Notes: generated by a model from the letters alone, not told the origin. A DNA stretch of 64,000 bases from Methylocystis sp. Sn-Cys (GCF_016745395.1 NZ_JAERVJ010000005.1:124001-188000); one strand, 5' to 3'; positions 35,088-44,455 are shown, numbered from the stretch's first letter. A program made the numbers and translations.

Positions 35088-35684
35088 ATGAAAGCTGGCT
35101 TTACGGGTTTCGGAGCGCTGGCCGTCGCCGCGGGGCTCTCCACATTTGGCGCGGCGGCATTTGATCTTCCCAAGGTTGGCGTCCCCGAGTGGTTCGGGGG
35201 CGGCGCGAATGGCGAGTCCCTGGCCCCGGGGGCCACGGCCGATTGTCCTGTCATCGTCAATGAGGATGGATCGCAGATGATTCGTTCGCCTGCCGGCGCC
35301 GATTCGGCGGCCGTGCATCATCAGCTATCAATCAAATCGACCGCGCGGGAATGCATCGTCGAAGGCGATCATCTGACGATCAGGGTTGGGGTCGAGGGCG
35401 ACGCTATGCTGGGCCCTGTCGGCGCCGCTGGTTCTTATGGCGGCGTGGTCCGCGTGGCGCTGCGCCGAACCAAGGACGATTCGGTCGTATCGTCGAAGAC
35501 CTACCGGGTGAACGCAACCATTCCATCGGGCGCAGCGCGCGCAGATTTCCGATTTCTTGCCGATCCGCTCATCGCGCCGACGGTCGCGAAGGCGCAGGAG
35601 GATTACGAAATCCTCGTCGGCTTCACAGACGGCGCCGCCGCCGGCGAGGCCCCGGCCCATAAAAAGAAAAAGGGCCGGCGCTAA
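35088..35684 (+). CDS. Exported hypothetical protein
   Basis: 198 residues. Signal peptide ends near residue 24 (GAAAF). The mature part has two cysteines (TADCPVIV and ARECIVEG), a beta-rich middle with LTIRVGVEGDAMLGPVG and VRVALRRTKDDSVVSSKTYRV, and a basic end (HKKKKGRR). It looks like a small periplasmic or outer-membrane-associated protein found with IalB in rhizobia. Its stop codon lies inside the loop of the bidirectional terminator. Confidence 0.75.
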   Translation: MKAGFTGFGALAVAAGLSTFGAAAFDLPKVGVPEWFGGGANGESLAPGATADCPVIVNEDGSQMIRSPAGADSAAVHHQLSIKSTARECIVEGDHLTIRVGVEGDAMLGPVGAAGSYGGVVRVALRRTKDDSVVSSKTYRVNATIPSGAARADFRFLADPLIAPTVAKAQEDYEILVGFTDGAAAGEAPAHKKKKGRR

Positions 35685-35698
35685 AAGCGCCGGCCCTT
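35670..35698. terminator. Bidirectional intrinsic terminator
   Basis: A 12-base-pair stem AAGGGCCGGCGC / GCGCCGGCCCTT (35670-35681 with 35687-35698), loop TAAAA containing the stop codon of the plus-strand gene. It separates that gene from the convergent atp operon. A-rich and T-rich flanks allow termination in both directions. Confidence 0.85.
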
Positions 35699-35732
35699 CA
35701 AAAAACTTTTTCTTCTCTTGTAGAGCGCTCGA

Positions 35733-36230
35733 TCAGTTCGAAACGTAGCGCGCTGGCTCGGCGAGCGACTTCACGTCATTGATGCCCGCCATGACGAAGT
35801 CCTTGCCAGCGGCGCCGCTGGCGAGGACGCGCTCGGCGACCTTCACGGCGGCGTCAGCGGCGGCGGCGCGCACTTCGGCGGCGGCCTGCGCTTCCGCCTG
35901 AGCGATCTTCTGCTCGACCTGCTTCACGCTGCGCGCCGTGAATTCTTCGATGCGGCGCTTGCCTTCGGCGGCGATCAGCTCGGCTTCTTCCTTCGCCGCC
36001 GCGACGATCGCCTTGGCTTCGGCCTCAGCTTCCTCGCGCTTCTTTTCGAAGGACGCCAGCAGCGTCTCGGCCTCCGAGCGCAGACGCTCGGCCTCGGCGA
36101 GCTCAGCCTTGATGCGGTTGATGCGCGCGTCGATCAGCGCGGCGAATTTCGAATGAGCGCCGACCCAGAGCAGCACGAGCACGAAGATCGTGAAGCCGAC
36201 GGCGACGTAGAATTCCGCGTCGAAATGCAT
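35733..36230 (-). CDS. atpF: F0F1 ATP synthase subunit b
   Basis: 165 residues: an N-terminal membrane helix (about 8-25, FYVAVGFTIFVLVLLWVG) and a long A/E/K-rich coiled coil forming the peripheral stalk. Last gene of the F0 operon; the F1 genes are elsewhere, as normal for alphaproteobacteria. Confidence 0.96.
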   Translation of the reverse strand: MHFDAEFYVAVGFTIFVLVLLWVGAHSKFAALIDARINRIKAELAEAERLRSEAETLLASFEKKREEAEAEAKAIVAAAKEEAELIAAEGKRRIEEFTARSVKQVEQKIAQAEAQAAAEVRAAAADAAVKVAERVLASGAAGKDFVMAGINDVKSLAEPARYVSN

Positions 36231-36243
36231 GGAACGCGTCTCC

Positions 36244-36834
36244 TCAGTTCACGGATTTGTATTCGGCGGCAAGGCGGGCGCGATCCGCCGGCGCGCCGGT
36301 CAGCTTCTCGACGATCGAAGCGGCGGCGTCGAGCGCGATGGCTTCGACATTGGCGAGCGCGGCAGATTTGGCGGCGGCGATACGCTCCTCGGCGGCGCGA
36401 ATCTTTTCGCCGGCGTCCGATTCGGCGCGCGTGCGCTGCGCAGCCGTCTCATTGGCGATCTTCTGCTGGGCTTCGCGGCCGATGGCCTGGGCCTCTTCGC
36501 GACGCAGGCGCAGATTTTCGTCATTGGCGGCGGCGGCGGCCTGCGCCCTGGCCTGCATCTCGCGCGAGGCGTCGAGATCGGAGACGATCTTCTGCTCGCG
36601 ATTCTCGATGATGCCGCCGACGCGCGGCAGCGCGATGCGCGACATGAGAATGTAGAGGAAGCCGAAGATCAGGACGAGCCAAACGAGCTGCGGCGCGAAA
36701 TTCTCGGTCTGGAAGGGCGGAAAGCCGCCTTCGTGATGGGCTTCGCCGCCCGTCGCGCCCACCGACTCATGCGTCGCGTGGGTTTCCTGCTCGGCCTCGG
36801 CGGCGTGGGCGGAAGAGATGATCGCCATGGACAT
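36244..36834 (-). CDS. atpG: F0F1 ATP synthase subunit b'
   Basis: 196 residues: short N-terminal extension with AHAAEAEQETHATHES, one membrane helix with LVWLVLIFGFLYILMSRIALPRV, then a long coiled coil. Subunit b' pairs with b in the stalk of photosynthetic and alpha-type ATP synthases. The start at 36834 (or 36828) is uncertain by two codons. Thirteen bases separate it from atpF. Confidence 0.95.
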   Translation of the reverse strand: MSMAIISSAHAAEAEQETHATHESVGATGGEAHHEGGFPPFQTENFAPQLVWLVLIFGFLYILMSRIALPRVGGIIENREQKIVSDLDASREMQARAQAAAAANDENLRLRREEAQAIGREAQQKIANETAAQRTRAESDAGEKIRAAEERIAAAKSAALANVEAIALDAAASIVEKLTGAPADRARLAAEYKSVN

Positions 36835-36943
36835 GATCCAAAGTCTTCGACGCGGCGCGCGCTTTGGACGCGGTGCGCCTCTACGGGGCGTAAGACGCGA
36901 GGCGCGCAATGAGAGCGCGCCTCGCAAAGAGATCAGGAAAGCC

Positions 36944-37168
36944 TTAGGCCTTCAGATACAGCAGCAGCGCGATAACGAAGGCGAAGATGCCCAGGCCTTC
37001 TGCGAGCGCCGCGCCGATGATGGCGTTGGTGAACTGGGAAGCGGCCGCCGACGGATTGCGCAGAGCGCCGTTGACGAAATTGCCGAAGATGATGCCGACG
37101 CCGATCGCCGCAGCGCCGGTGCCGATCGCGGCGAGACCCGCGCCAACCAGTTGCATTTCGGTAGCCAT
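36944..37168 (-). CDS. atpE: F0F1 ATP synthase subunit c
   Basis: 74 residues, two membrane helices forming the rotor ring hairpin: [25 protein letters not shown], loop ALRNPSA, then [27 protein letters not shown] with the proton-binding glutamate in ALAEGLG. Standard length for the alpha class. Confidence 0.98.
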   Translation of the reverse strand: MATEMQLVGAGLAAIGTGAAAIGVGIIFGNFVNGALRNPSAAASQFTNAIIGAALAEGLGIFAFVIALLLYLKA

Positions 37169-37214
37169 AATACTCTCCTGTTTCTATGGACCAGCGTTTA
37201 TTGTTGGATGTTTA

Positions 37215-37982
37215 TCAGTGGCCCGGATGGATCGCGTCGTTGAGATAGACGCAAGTGAGGACGCTGAAGACGAAGGCCTGCAGACAGGCGACAAGCAGCT
37301 CCAGCGCATAGAGCGCGACGATGGCGAGCAGCGGCACCGGCGCGAGCGCCTGATAGACGCCGCCGGCCGCAAGCAGCAGCACGACAAAGCCGCCGAACAC
37401 CGCGAGCGTCACGTGGCCCGCGAGGATGTTGGCGAAAAGACGAATGGAGAGCGACACCGGGCGCGACAGGAAGGAGATCACCTCGATCGGCACGAGGATG
37501 ACCAGAACCGGCAGCGGCACGCCATGCGGCACGAAGAGGTTCAGGAAGCCGAAGCCGTGGCGATAGAAGCCGTAGGCGGTCACCAGCGAGATGACCAGTA
37601 GCGCGAAGGCGCCCGTCACGACGATCTGGCTCGTCACCGAATAGGTGTAGGGGATGAGCCCGATCAAATTGGAGATGAGGATGAAGGAAAAGAGCGAGAA
37701 GACGAAGGGGAAGAACTTCATCCCCTCCTTGCCCGCCGTCGAGCGCACCGTGTTGGCGACGAACTCATAGAGCATCTCCGCCAGCGCCTGGAAGCGGCCC
37801 GGCACGATCGCCTTGCGCGAGGTGGCGAGGAGCATCAGGAACACCACGCCGAGCGCGGCGAGCAGCATGTAGAGCGAGGCGTTGGTGAAGGAGGTTTCGA
37901 CGCCCGCCATCTGATGCGGGAAGTAGCGGTGCAGTTCGAATTGTTCGATCGGATTCGGCGCGGCCGCTGCTTCTGTGCTCAT
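37215..37982 (-). CDS. atpB: F0F1 ATP synthase subunit a
   Basis: 255 residues, five to six membrane helices. The proton half-channel arginine is in SLSIRLFANILAGHVTL; also LIGLIPYTYSVTSQIVVT. The ATG at 37982 gives the conserved N-terminus (IEQFELHRYFP); longer readings run into the atpI gap. Between atpI (83-base gap) and atpE (46-base gap). Confidence 0.97.
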   Translation of the reverse strand: MSTEAAAAPNPIEQFELHRYFPHQMAGVETSFTNASLYMLLAALGVVFLMLLATSRKAIVPGRFQALAEMLYEFVANTVRSTAGKEGMKFFPFVFSLFSFILISNLIGLIPYTYSVTSQIVVTGAFALLVISLVTAYGFYRHGFGFLNLFVPHGVPLPVLVILVPIEVISFLSRPVSLSIRLFANILAGHVTLAVFGGFVVLLLAAGGVYQALAPVPLLAIVALYALELLVACLQAFVFSVLTCVYLNDAIHPGH

Positions 37983-38065
37983 CGTCTCTGCCCGGGCGTC
38001 TCCGCCCGGCCCTCGATTGATCGCGCGACAACCGCGCCCTAGGTCTCGTCCCGATCGCGACGGCG

Positions 38066-38389
38066 TTAAGCCTGCGGCTTCGCCACGCGATAAATGTTCC
38101 AAAAGCCAGCCGCTATGCCGAGACCGAGTAAGACGATCATCAGCCAGGGCTTGGTCCCGAGCCATTCGTCGACTTTCCAGCCGACCAGCCCGCCAACCAG
38201 TACTGCCCCCACGAATTCGGAAAACGCATTGAGCCCGACGCTCAACGCCCGCGACAGGCCCCTTCTCTCGGGCGGCGGCGCCTCTTTGGCGAGCTGCTCT
38301 TCCTCGCGCTGACGCAGCGCCGCGTTGAGCTTCTCGAGCCGCGCGTTGAGCGCGTCCATTTCGGCGTCCCGCTTGTCGTCTTCGTTCAT
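38066..38389 (-). CDS. atpI: AtpI/AtpZ accessory protein of F0F1 ATP synthase
   Basis: 107 residues: charged N-terminal helix (ALNARLEKLNAALRQREEEQ), then two membrane helices (about 60-80 and 84-102) with FVGAVLVGGLVGWKVDEWLGTKPW, the AtpZ/AtpI signature. Presumed role in c-ring assembly or Mg2+/Ca2+ transport. First gene of the operon. Confidence 0.93.
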   Translation of the reverse strand: MNEDDKRDAEMDALNARLEKLNAALRQREEEQLAKEAPPPERRGLSRALSVGLNAFSEFVGAVLVGGLVGWKVDEWLGTKPWLMIVLLGLGIAAGFWNIYRVAKPQA

Positions 38390-38529
38390 CGGCTCTCTCC
38401 GTCGCGCCGCAATGGCGCGCAAAATTGAACCATGGCCGAGGGCGGCTTGTTCGGGGGAATTATCCGGTTCCGGGAGCGGCTTGATCGAAAAAGCCCGGCC
38501 TTTCGGCCGTCCCCTTTCGAGCCGCGCGC

Positions 38530-38558
38530 AACATATTGACGGGCCACGGTGAAGTCAA
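38530..38558 (-). promoter_or_regulatory. Promoter of the atp operon
   Basis: On the minus strand TTGACT, 17 bases, TATGTT: close to consensus at ideal spacing, about 140 bases before the atpI ATG. The remainder of 38390-38722 holds no gene; 38640-38700 is the region downstream of parE, with only a weak stem followed by a short T tract. Confidence 0.65.
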
Positions 38559-38722
38559 GGCGGCGCGGATTTACCCAAGTAGATTGAAACAAAAGGGAAA
38601 ACACCGGAATAAGACAATTCGCCCCGGCTGAAAGTTTGTGCATTTGCGAAGGGAAAAAGGGGGCCTGAGAGTTGGAGGCGCTCTCGGAGCATTCGCAGCC
38701 AACGTCGGCGGCAGGCCAGATG

Positions 38723-39028
38723 TCATTCGAAGGCGGTCTCGAAATCCTGCCCGCCGTAAAATACGCCTTCGATGAGCAGGGCGTCCTCGCCAACAACAAA
38801 GGCGACCGTCACGCGTCGCTCGAAGCCAATCGTGCGTAACCCGGGCAGGAGGTCATCGCGCTTACGACCGCGTTGCGGAAAAGTCGCGAGTCCAAGGCAG
38901 TAATTGACGAGCCGCTCGGCATAGGCGTCTGCTGTTTTTTCGCCGGCAGCCTCGCAAATCCAGGCATGTAGGGAATCGAGTTGGCGCTCTGCGAGAGGCG
39001 TAAAAATAACCGGCGCGTCGCGCTTCAT
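38723..39028 (-). CDS. parE: RelE/ParE-type toxin
   Basis: 101 residues of the ParE fold: VIFTPLAERQLDSLHAWICEAAGEKTADAYAERLV, LATFPQRGRKRDDLLPGLRTIGFERRVTVAFVV, LLIEGVFYGGQDFE. ParE toxins usually poison DNA gyrase; RelE members cut mRNA. The basic and aromatic residues fit ParE better. Its ATG overlaps the antitoxin stop (ATGA). Confidence 0.9.
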   Translation of the reverse strand: MKRDAPVIFTPLAERQLDSLHAWICEAAGEKTADAYAERLVNYCLGLATFPQRGRKRDDLLPGLRTIGFERRVTVAFVVGEDALLIEGVFYGGQDFETAFE

Positions 39029-39294
39029 TTCACAGCGGCGCGGCGAGCCTTGATCCTCTCCAGCACAGCTTGCGCCGGGACGCCTTTCGAGGGGTCGGAA
39101 AGATATTCCTCATGGCCCCTGACCACCTCGTCGCGCAGCCATTTTTCAAGCGCGGCCTCACGCTCCAAGAGCGCAACGACGCCTTCGCGCATCACCTCGC
39201 TTGCCGAAGCGTAAGCTCCCGACTTCACTTTTGCGTCCACGAAATCCGCCAACTCCTGCGGAAGCGAGACGCTGAACAATTGCGCGCTTCTCAT
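39025..39294 (-). CDS. parD: ParD-type antitoxin
   Basis: 89 residues: ribbon-helix-helix start QLFSVSLPQELADFVDAKVKSGAYASASEVMREGV, then a toxin-binding tail with EYLSDPSKGVPAQAVLERIKAR. The antitoxin-first order with overlap is standard; ParD dimers normally repress their own promoter, which would lie just above 39294. Compare the decayed copy at 20315-20512. Confidence 0.92.
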   Translation of the reverse strand: MRSAQLFSVSLPQELADFVDAKVKSGAYASASEVMREGVVALLEREAALEKWLRDEVVRGHEEYLSDPSKGVPAQAVLERIKARRAAVK

Positions 39295-39370
39295 TGGCCT
39301 GCGTCCGATGCCTAAGGGTCAAATATAGCAAGTCGCGAGCTCAATTCCTATGGAGTCTGAAGCCGTGGCT

Positions 39371-42300
39371 TCAGCTCGCCAGCGCGAACTTCTCCGCCTG
39401 CTCCAGATCCACCGACACGAGCTGCGAAATGCCGCGCTCGGCCTGGGTCACGCCGAACAACCGATCCATACGGGCCATGGTGATCGGGTTGTGGGTGATC
39501 GTCACGAAGCGCGTGTCTGTCTTCTTGCGCATTTCGTCGATGAGGTCGCAGAAACGCTCGACGTTATAATCATCGAGCGGCGCGTCGACTTCGTCGAGCA
39601 CGCAGATCGGCGACGGGTTGGTCAGGAACACCGCGAAGATCAACGACATAGCGGTCAACGCCTGCTCGCCGCCGGAGAGCAGCGACATGGCCGCAGGCTT
39701 CTTGCCCGGCGGGCGGGCAAGAATGTCGAGGCCGGCCTCCAGCGGATCGTCGCTCTCGACGAGCTGCAGCTCCGCCGAGCCGCCGCCGAAGAGGATCGTG
39801 AACAGTTCCTTGAAATGCGCATTGACCTTGTCGAAGGCGGCGAGCAGGCGCTCGCGGCCTTCCTTGTTGAGGCTCGCGATGGCGGCGCGCAGCTTCTTGA
39901 TGGCTTCCGCGAGGTCATCGCGTTCGGCGATCATCTTCTCGCGGGTCGAATCGATCTCGGAAAGTTCTTCCTCCGCGCGCAGGTTGACGGCCCCGAGCCG
40001 CTCGCGATCGGCGCGCAGAATTTCGAGCCGCTTTTCGACCTCGGCAATCTCCGGGAGCTCGTCGCCCTCCTTCACCTCGGCAAGGCCTGCCAGCGCGGCG
40101 GGGGTCGTTTCGAGATCATGTTGTATCGCGCGCTCTATGTCGGCGGCGCGCTGTTTGGCGGCCTCCAATTGCGCTTCGCTGCGCGCCTTGGCCTCGCGGG
40201 CGGCGCTCATCGCGTCGAGCGCGGCGCGGGCGGCGCGGTCCGATTCGGCGAGCCGGGTTTCGGCCTCGGCGCGCGCGTCCGAGGCGGCGCGGCGGGCGGC
40301 CTCGGCCTCTTCCAGCGCGTTCATCAGCGCGCGGCGCTGTTCGAGGAAGGCGTCGGGCGATTCGGCGAGGCGCTCCTGCTCCTCGCGCGCCGATTCGAGC
40401 CGCTCCTCCAATTCGCCGAGGCGGTCCTGGGCGCGGTCGCGCCGCTCGGCCCAGGAGGCGATCTCGCGGAGGATAGCGTTGATGCGGGAGGCGCGGGCGC
40501 TCGCTTCGTTACGCAGGCTCGTCAGCGCGGCGCGGGCCTCGCCCGCCTGGGCGCGCTCGACCATGGCGCGAGCGCGCAGGCTCTCCAGCATGCCGGCGAG
40601 CGACGCGGGCTCCTCCAGCGCGTCGAGCTGGGCCGACAGCGTGTCACGCTTTTGCGCGGCTTCATCCCGATTGGCGAGCGTCTGGGCCTTGGCCTCCTCC
40701 AGCGCGGAGAGGCGCTGGCCGATCTGCGCGAGGCGCCGCTCCGCCGCGCTGTGACGTTCGCGCGCCTCCTCCAGCTGAGCGCGGGAACGACGCTGGGCGT
40801 CACGAGCCTGGGCGTCGGCCATGGCGGCGAGCCGCGTGGCCTCGCGCGCGGCGTCGAGCTCCTCGGCGAGGGCGTCGGCCTGGGCGCGGGCGCGTTCGGC
40901 CTCGGTGCGCAGATCTTCGAGACGGTTCTTTTCGGCGAGGCGACGGGCGGCCGGCGTCGGGGCCTCGGCGGCCTGGGTGAAACCGTCCCAGCGCCACAGA
41001 TCGCCCTCCTTGGAGACGAGCCGCTGGCCGGGCTTCAACAGCTTGCGCAGGCTTTCGCCCTCGGCGCGCAGAACGACGCCGATCTGCGCCAGCCGACGGC
41101 GCAGCGCCGGCGGCGCCTCGACCATCTCGCCGAGCGAGCGGACCCCGGGCGGCAGCGCCGGATCCCCGGCGTCGGGCGTGACTGCCCAATGGGCGGGCGC
41201 GGAGGTTTCGGCGGAGGCGTCGAGATCGTCGCCGAGCGCCGCGCCGAGCGCGGTCTCATAGCCCTTCTCGACAGTCATGCTCTCGACCACCGGGGCCCAG
41301 AGCCCGCCCGAGCCCGACTGCAGCAGATTTTCGAGCGTGCGGACTTCCGTCTCCAGCCGCTGCGCCTTCAGCGCCGCCTGCTCAACGGGCTGGCGGGCGG
41401 CGGCCTCGGCGTCGCGCGCCGCGCGCTGGGCCTCTTCCGCCATTTGGGCGGCCTCGTCGGCGGCATTGGCCGCTTCGACCGCCATCTCGAAGGCTTCGGC
41501 GAGCCGTTCAGCCTCCTCGGCGCCGCCGCCCTGGCCGGCGATAAGGGCGAATTCCGTATCGAGGCGCGTCAGCTCCGCCTCGAAGCGGGCCACGCGCTGG
41601 TTTTCATCGCGCAAGGCCGTTTCGATCGCGGCGCGGCGGGCGTTGACCCCGGCGAGCTGCTGCTGGGCGTCGGAGAGTTCTGATTCGGTCTCGGCCAGCG
41701 CCGCCTCGATCTCCGCAAGGCGCGCCTTGGCTTCGGGCTCGCGCTCGCCGTCGAAAGTGTCGGCGCCGAGCAGCTCGGCGCGCTCCTCCTCCAGCCGCTC
41801 GGCGACCTCGGCGGCGTCCTCGATCAACGCGCGCTCGCGTTCGAGGTCGCGCATGAATTGCTCGATCTGGCGGGCAAGCTCCGAGATGCGCTGCTTGGCG
41901 CGCTCTTCATCAGCCTCCAGAGACTGGCGCGCGGCGACGAGACGGTGCAAGGCGGCGCCGGCTTCCGCCTCCTTCTCGCGCAGCTTCGGCAGCTCATGCG
42001 CCGCAATGGCTTGAAACTTCGCGCTCTCCGCCTGCTCCAGCGTGCGTTGCTGGACATTGGCGATGTCGGCTTCGAGCTTCGCTGCGGCGTCGCGCAGGCT
42101 GTCGGCGGCAATCTGATAGGAAACCAAAGCGACGAGCGCCTCGTTCTGGCGGATTTTGGCGGCGATCTCACGGTAGCGGGCGGCCTGGCGCGCCTGACGG
42201 CGCAGGCTGTCGCCCTGGCTCTCGACCTGTTTCAGGACGTCCTCAAGACGCGTGAGATTTTCGGACGCCGCATTGAGCCGCAGCTCGGCCTCGTGGCGGC

Positions 42301-42826
42301 GCGTATGGAGACCGGCGACGCCGGCGGCGTCCTCCAGAATGCGGCGGCGGGCCTGCGGCTTGGCGGAAATGATCTCGCCGATCTGGCCCTGGCGCACGAG
42401 CGAGGGCGAGCGCGCGCCGGTGGCGGCGTCGGCGAAGAGGAGCTGCACGTCGCGGGCGCGAACTTCCTTGCCGTTGACGCGATAGGTCGAGCCCTGCTCG
42501 CGCTCGATGCGGCGGGTAACCTCGATCGTGTCGGCATCGTTGAAGGCCGCGGGCGCAAGGCGGGCGGTATTGTCGAGGACGAGGCCCACTTCGGCGAAAT
42601 TGCGCGCGGGGCGCGAGCCGCCTCCCGAGAAGATCACGTCGTCCATGCCGGACGCGCGCATGTTTTTATAGGAGTTTTCGCCCATGACCCAGCGCAGGGC
42701 CTCGACGAGATTCGACTTGCCGCAACCGTTCGGCCCGACCACGCCGGTGAGGCCCGGCTGGATCAGGAAGTCGGTCGACTCGCAGAAGCTCTTGAAGCCA
42801 AGAAGTCTGAGGCGCTCGAATTTCAT
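39371..42826 (-). CDS. smc: Chromosome segregation protein SMC
   Basis: 1151 residues. N-terminal ATPase half: KFERLRLLGFKSF, Walker A VVGPNGCGKSN. Two long coiled coils flank a hinge (about 500-620, GLWAPVVESM and GVRSLGEM). C-terminal half: signature LSGGEQALTAMSLIFAVF and Walker B ICVLDEVDAPLDD. SMC with ScpA/ScpB condenses and aligns chromosome arms. The ATG at 42826 gives the family N-terminus. Very alanine- and glutamate-rich coils explain the long antisense open frames opposite it. Confidence 0.98.
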   Translation of the reverse strand: MKFERLRLLGFKSFCESTDFLIQPGLTGVVGPNGCGKSNLVEALRWVMGENSYKNMRASGMDDVIFSGGGSRPARNFAEVGLVLDNTARLAPAAFNDADTIEVTRRIEREQGSTYRVNGKEVRARDVQLLFADAATGARSPSLVRQGQIGEIISAKPQARRRILEDAAGVAGLHTRRHEAELRLNAASENLTRLEDVLKQVESQGDSLRRQARQAARYREIAAKIRQNEALVALVSYQIAADSLRDAAAKLEADIANVQQRTLEQAESAKFQAIAAHELPKLREKEAEAGAALHRLVAARQSLEADEERAKQRISELARQIEQFMRDLERERALIEDAAEVAERLEEERAELLGADTFDGEREPEAKARLAEIEAALAETESELSDAQQQLAGVNARRAAIETALRDENQRVARFEAELTRLDTEFALIAGQGGGAEEAERLAEAFEMAVEAANAADEAAQMAEEAQRAARDAEAAARQPVEQAALKAQRLETEVRTLENLLQSGSGGLWAPVVESMTVEKGYETALGAALGDDLDASAETSAPAHWAVTPDAGDPALPPGVRSLGEMVEAPPALRRRLAQIGVVLRAEGESLRKLLKPGQRLVSKEGDLWRWDGFTQAAEAPTPAARRLAEKNRLEDLRTEAERARAQADALAEELDAAREATRLAAMADAQARDAQRRSRAQLEEARERHSAAERRLAQIGQRLSALEEAKAQTLANRDEAAQKRDTLSAQLDALEEPASLAGMLESLRARAMVERAQAGEARAALTSLRNEASARASRINAILREIASWAERRDRAQDRLGELEERLESAREEQERLAESPDAFLEQRRALMNALEEAEAARRAASDARAEAETRLAESDRAARAALDAMSAAREAKARSEAQLEAAKQRAADIERAIQHDLETTPAALAGLAEVKEGDELPEIAEVEKRLEILRADRERLGAVNLRAEEELSEIDSTREKMIAERDDLAEAIKKLRAAIASLNKEGRERLLAAFDKVNAHFKELFTILFGGGSAELQLVESDDPLEAGLDILARPPGKKPAAMSLLSGGEQALTAMSLIFAVFLTNPSPICVLDEVDAPLDDYNVERFCDLIDEMRKKTDTRFVTITHNPITMARMDRLFGVTQAERGISQLVSVDLEQAEKFALAS

Positions 42827-43019
42827 AGGCAAAAATGCGCCACAAAAGAATGACGAATGCAAGGAAGCGCCCGCAATATCTTGTGGGAAGAACGGCGCGC
42901 GACGACAGCGCCGAATCGGGAGCTTCCCTATTTTCCTATTGCGCTGGAGGGATTCAGCCGAAAAGATGGGACCGAACGGTGAATCGCGACGGCCTTCCGG
43001 CCTTAACTCTCGTTCGAGG

Positions 43020-43619
43020 ATGAGCTTGGCGGCGACGGTATCCTGCAGGGACGATCTTTGGGTTTTCGGCTATGGCTCGCTGATGTGGCGTCCGGGCTTC
43101 GACTATGTCGAAAGCGCGCTCGCCTGGGTCCATGGCTACCACCGCTCTCTCTGCATTTTCTCCCATGTGCATCGGGGCACGCCGGAGCGTCCTGGTCTCG
43201 TGCTCGGCCTCGACAAGGGCGGCTCCTGCCAGGGGGTGGCCTTTCGCGTGGCGGCGAAAGAGCGTGAAAAAACCGTTCAATATTTGCGTGAGCGGGAGCT
43301 CGTGACCGCCGTCTATCTCGAAAAGACGGTGGGGGTCCGCTTCGCCGAGGGCGGGTGCGCCAACGCTTTGGCCTATGTGGTCGACCGTAGTCACTGCCAA
43401 TATGCGGGCCGTCTCCCCTATGATGAGATGACAAAGCTCATTGCCGAAGGGTGCGGGCTTGCCGGCGACAATCCGGCCTATGTCCGCAACACATATGAAC
43501 ATTTGCTCCAGCTCGACATTCACGACGCCGAGCTGGCGGAGGTCGTCCGGCGGTTGGACCAATGCTCCTGCCGCGCGGCGCCCGCACAAAAAAAGGCCGG
43601 GGCGAACCCCGGCCATTGA
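43020..43619 (+). CDS. ChaC-like gamma-glutamylcyclotransferase
   Basis: 199 residues. The substrate loop WVFGYGSLMWRPGF, HRGTPERPGLVLGL, and the catalytic glutamate region AVYLEKTVGVRF match ChaC proteins, which split glutathione into 5-oxoproline and Cys-Gly. NTYEHLLQLDIHD is the C-terminal helix of the family. The ATG at 43020 is chosen by homology; the ribosome site is weak. The last codons (KKAGANPGH) run through a GC hairpin that serves as a terminator for the opposite strand. Confidence 0.9.
   Translation: MSLAATVSCRDDLWVFGYGSLMWRPGFDYVESALAWVHGYHRSLCIFSHVHRGTPERPGLVLGLDKGGSCQGVAFRVAAKEREKTVQYLRERELVTAVYLEKTVGVRFAEGGCANALAYVVDRSHCQYAGRLPYDEMTKLIAEGCGLAGDNPAYVRNTYEHLLQLDIHDAELAEVVRRLDQCSCRAAPAQKKAGANPGH
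43588..43614 (-). terminator. Intrinsic terminator of the 43731-44111 gene, inside chaC
   Basis: GGCCGGGG / CCCCGGCC (43595-43602 with 43607-43614), stable four-base loop. On the minus strand it is followed by seven Ts (43594-43588). It lies within the last codons of the convergent ChaC gene. Confidence 0.75.
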
Positions 43620-43730
43620 GGAAACACGAAGTTACGCCGACTGGGCGCGCTTACGAACAGCAGCACGAACGCTCACGCAACGCCTCATTACGGCCAAGCA
43701 CGCGACAAACGCCACCAACGCCACACGCAC

Positions 43731-44111
43731 TCAATTCAGCAGCGACCCGGCCAGATCGCGAACCGCCTCTATGTCCGGGCAGAAATGCACATGCCATTCG
43801 ACGACGGCGAGTTCACGCCCGACCTTGCGCAGCGCATCGCGGGAGCGGCGCTCCGCAGCAGCAAAGACGCAGACCGGCCGCAGGACGCCGCCGTCGGATG
43901 CGACGCCGATGACGGCGCCCCTCTCCACGTCGGAGACAAAGCCCTCCTCGCCGCGCTGGAAGACGGAACAGACAAAACGCCGCCCACTCGCGCCCCGCCA
44001 GGAGAAGAAACGGCCGCGCAGCGCCTCCGAATCCGCAAGAGAATCGAGTTCCTGCCCGCGCGGCGTAAAAGCGCGGATCGAGCGGGACCTGGGGGAAGCG
44101 AAGCGTTGCAT
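43731..44111 (-). CDS. Hypothetical protein
   Basis: 126 residues, family not recognised. It opens QRFASPRSRSIRAFTPRGQELDSLADSEALRGRFFSW, then short beta-rich segments (RRFVCSVFQRGEEGFVSDVERGAVIGVASD, RPVCVFAAAERRSRDAL, RELAVVEWHVHFCPDIEAVRDLAGSLL). This could be a small alpha/beta protein acting inside the cell; no signal or membrane segment. The start at 44111 has CAGGG upstream. A good terminator follows. Coding is supported by terminator placement and even codon use. Confidence 0.6.
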   Translation of the reverse strand: MQRFASPRSRSIRAFTPRGQELDSLADSEALRGRFFSWRGASGRRFVCSVFQRGEEGFVSDVERGAVIGVASDGGVLRPVCVFAAAERRSRDALRKVGRELAVVEWHVHFCPDIEAVRDLAGSLLN

Positions 44112-44455
44112 GACGACCCTGCCAAAAGCGGGAGCAGAACAAGAACACAACTAGAACAAACACTGCACGCTGTCAAGGCGCGCGACCGCCGAAACCTCGG
44201 GTTCCTGAACAAGGCCCGGCGGGCGCGCGCCGCGTTGCGCCGACCGCACAACGCAAGACGGCAACCCGTCTCGCCGCGTTTATGCCCCGCTCAGCATCGC
44301 CCGGATGTGCGCCAGCGCGCATGGCGAAAAGCGTCTTGTCGTGAAAATGGGGAGGCCAAGCTTCTGTTTCAAGCTGAGACAGAAGCGCACGAACACGCAG
44401 GAGAGCGCGTTGGAAATCCTGGCGCAAGCGCCGCGCTGGCTGCTCCCCCGCGGCC
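44112..44455. other. Gap between the hypothetical gene and glyQ with nothing recognised
   Basis: 344 bases. No open frame on either strand shows family motifs, and no repeat of families A-E occurs. It must contain the promoter of the hypothetical gene and the 3' end of glyQ. No convincing promoter pair or terminator was picked out by eye. Confidence 0.4.

Noticed and set aside
39350-41683. A 777-codon plus-strand open frame opposite smc
   Set aside because: It reads as repetitive RGL/GEA segments complementary to the SMC coiled coil; no independent motif or ribosome site.
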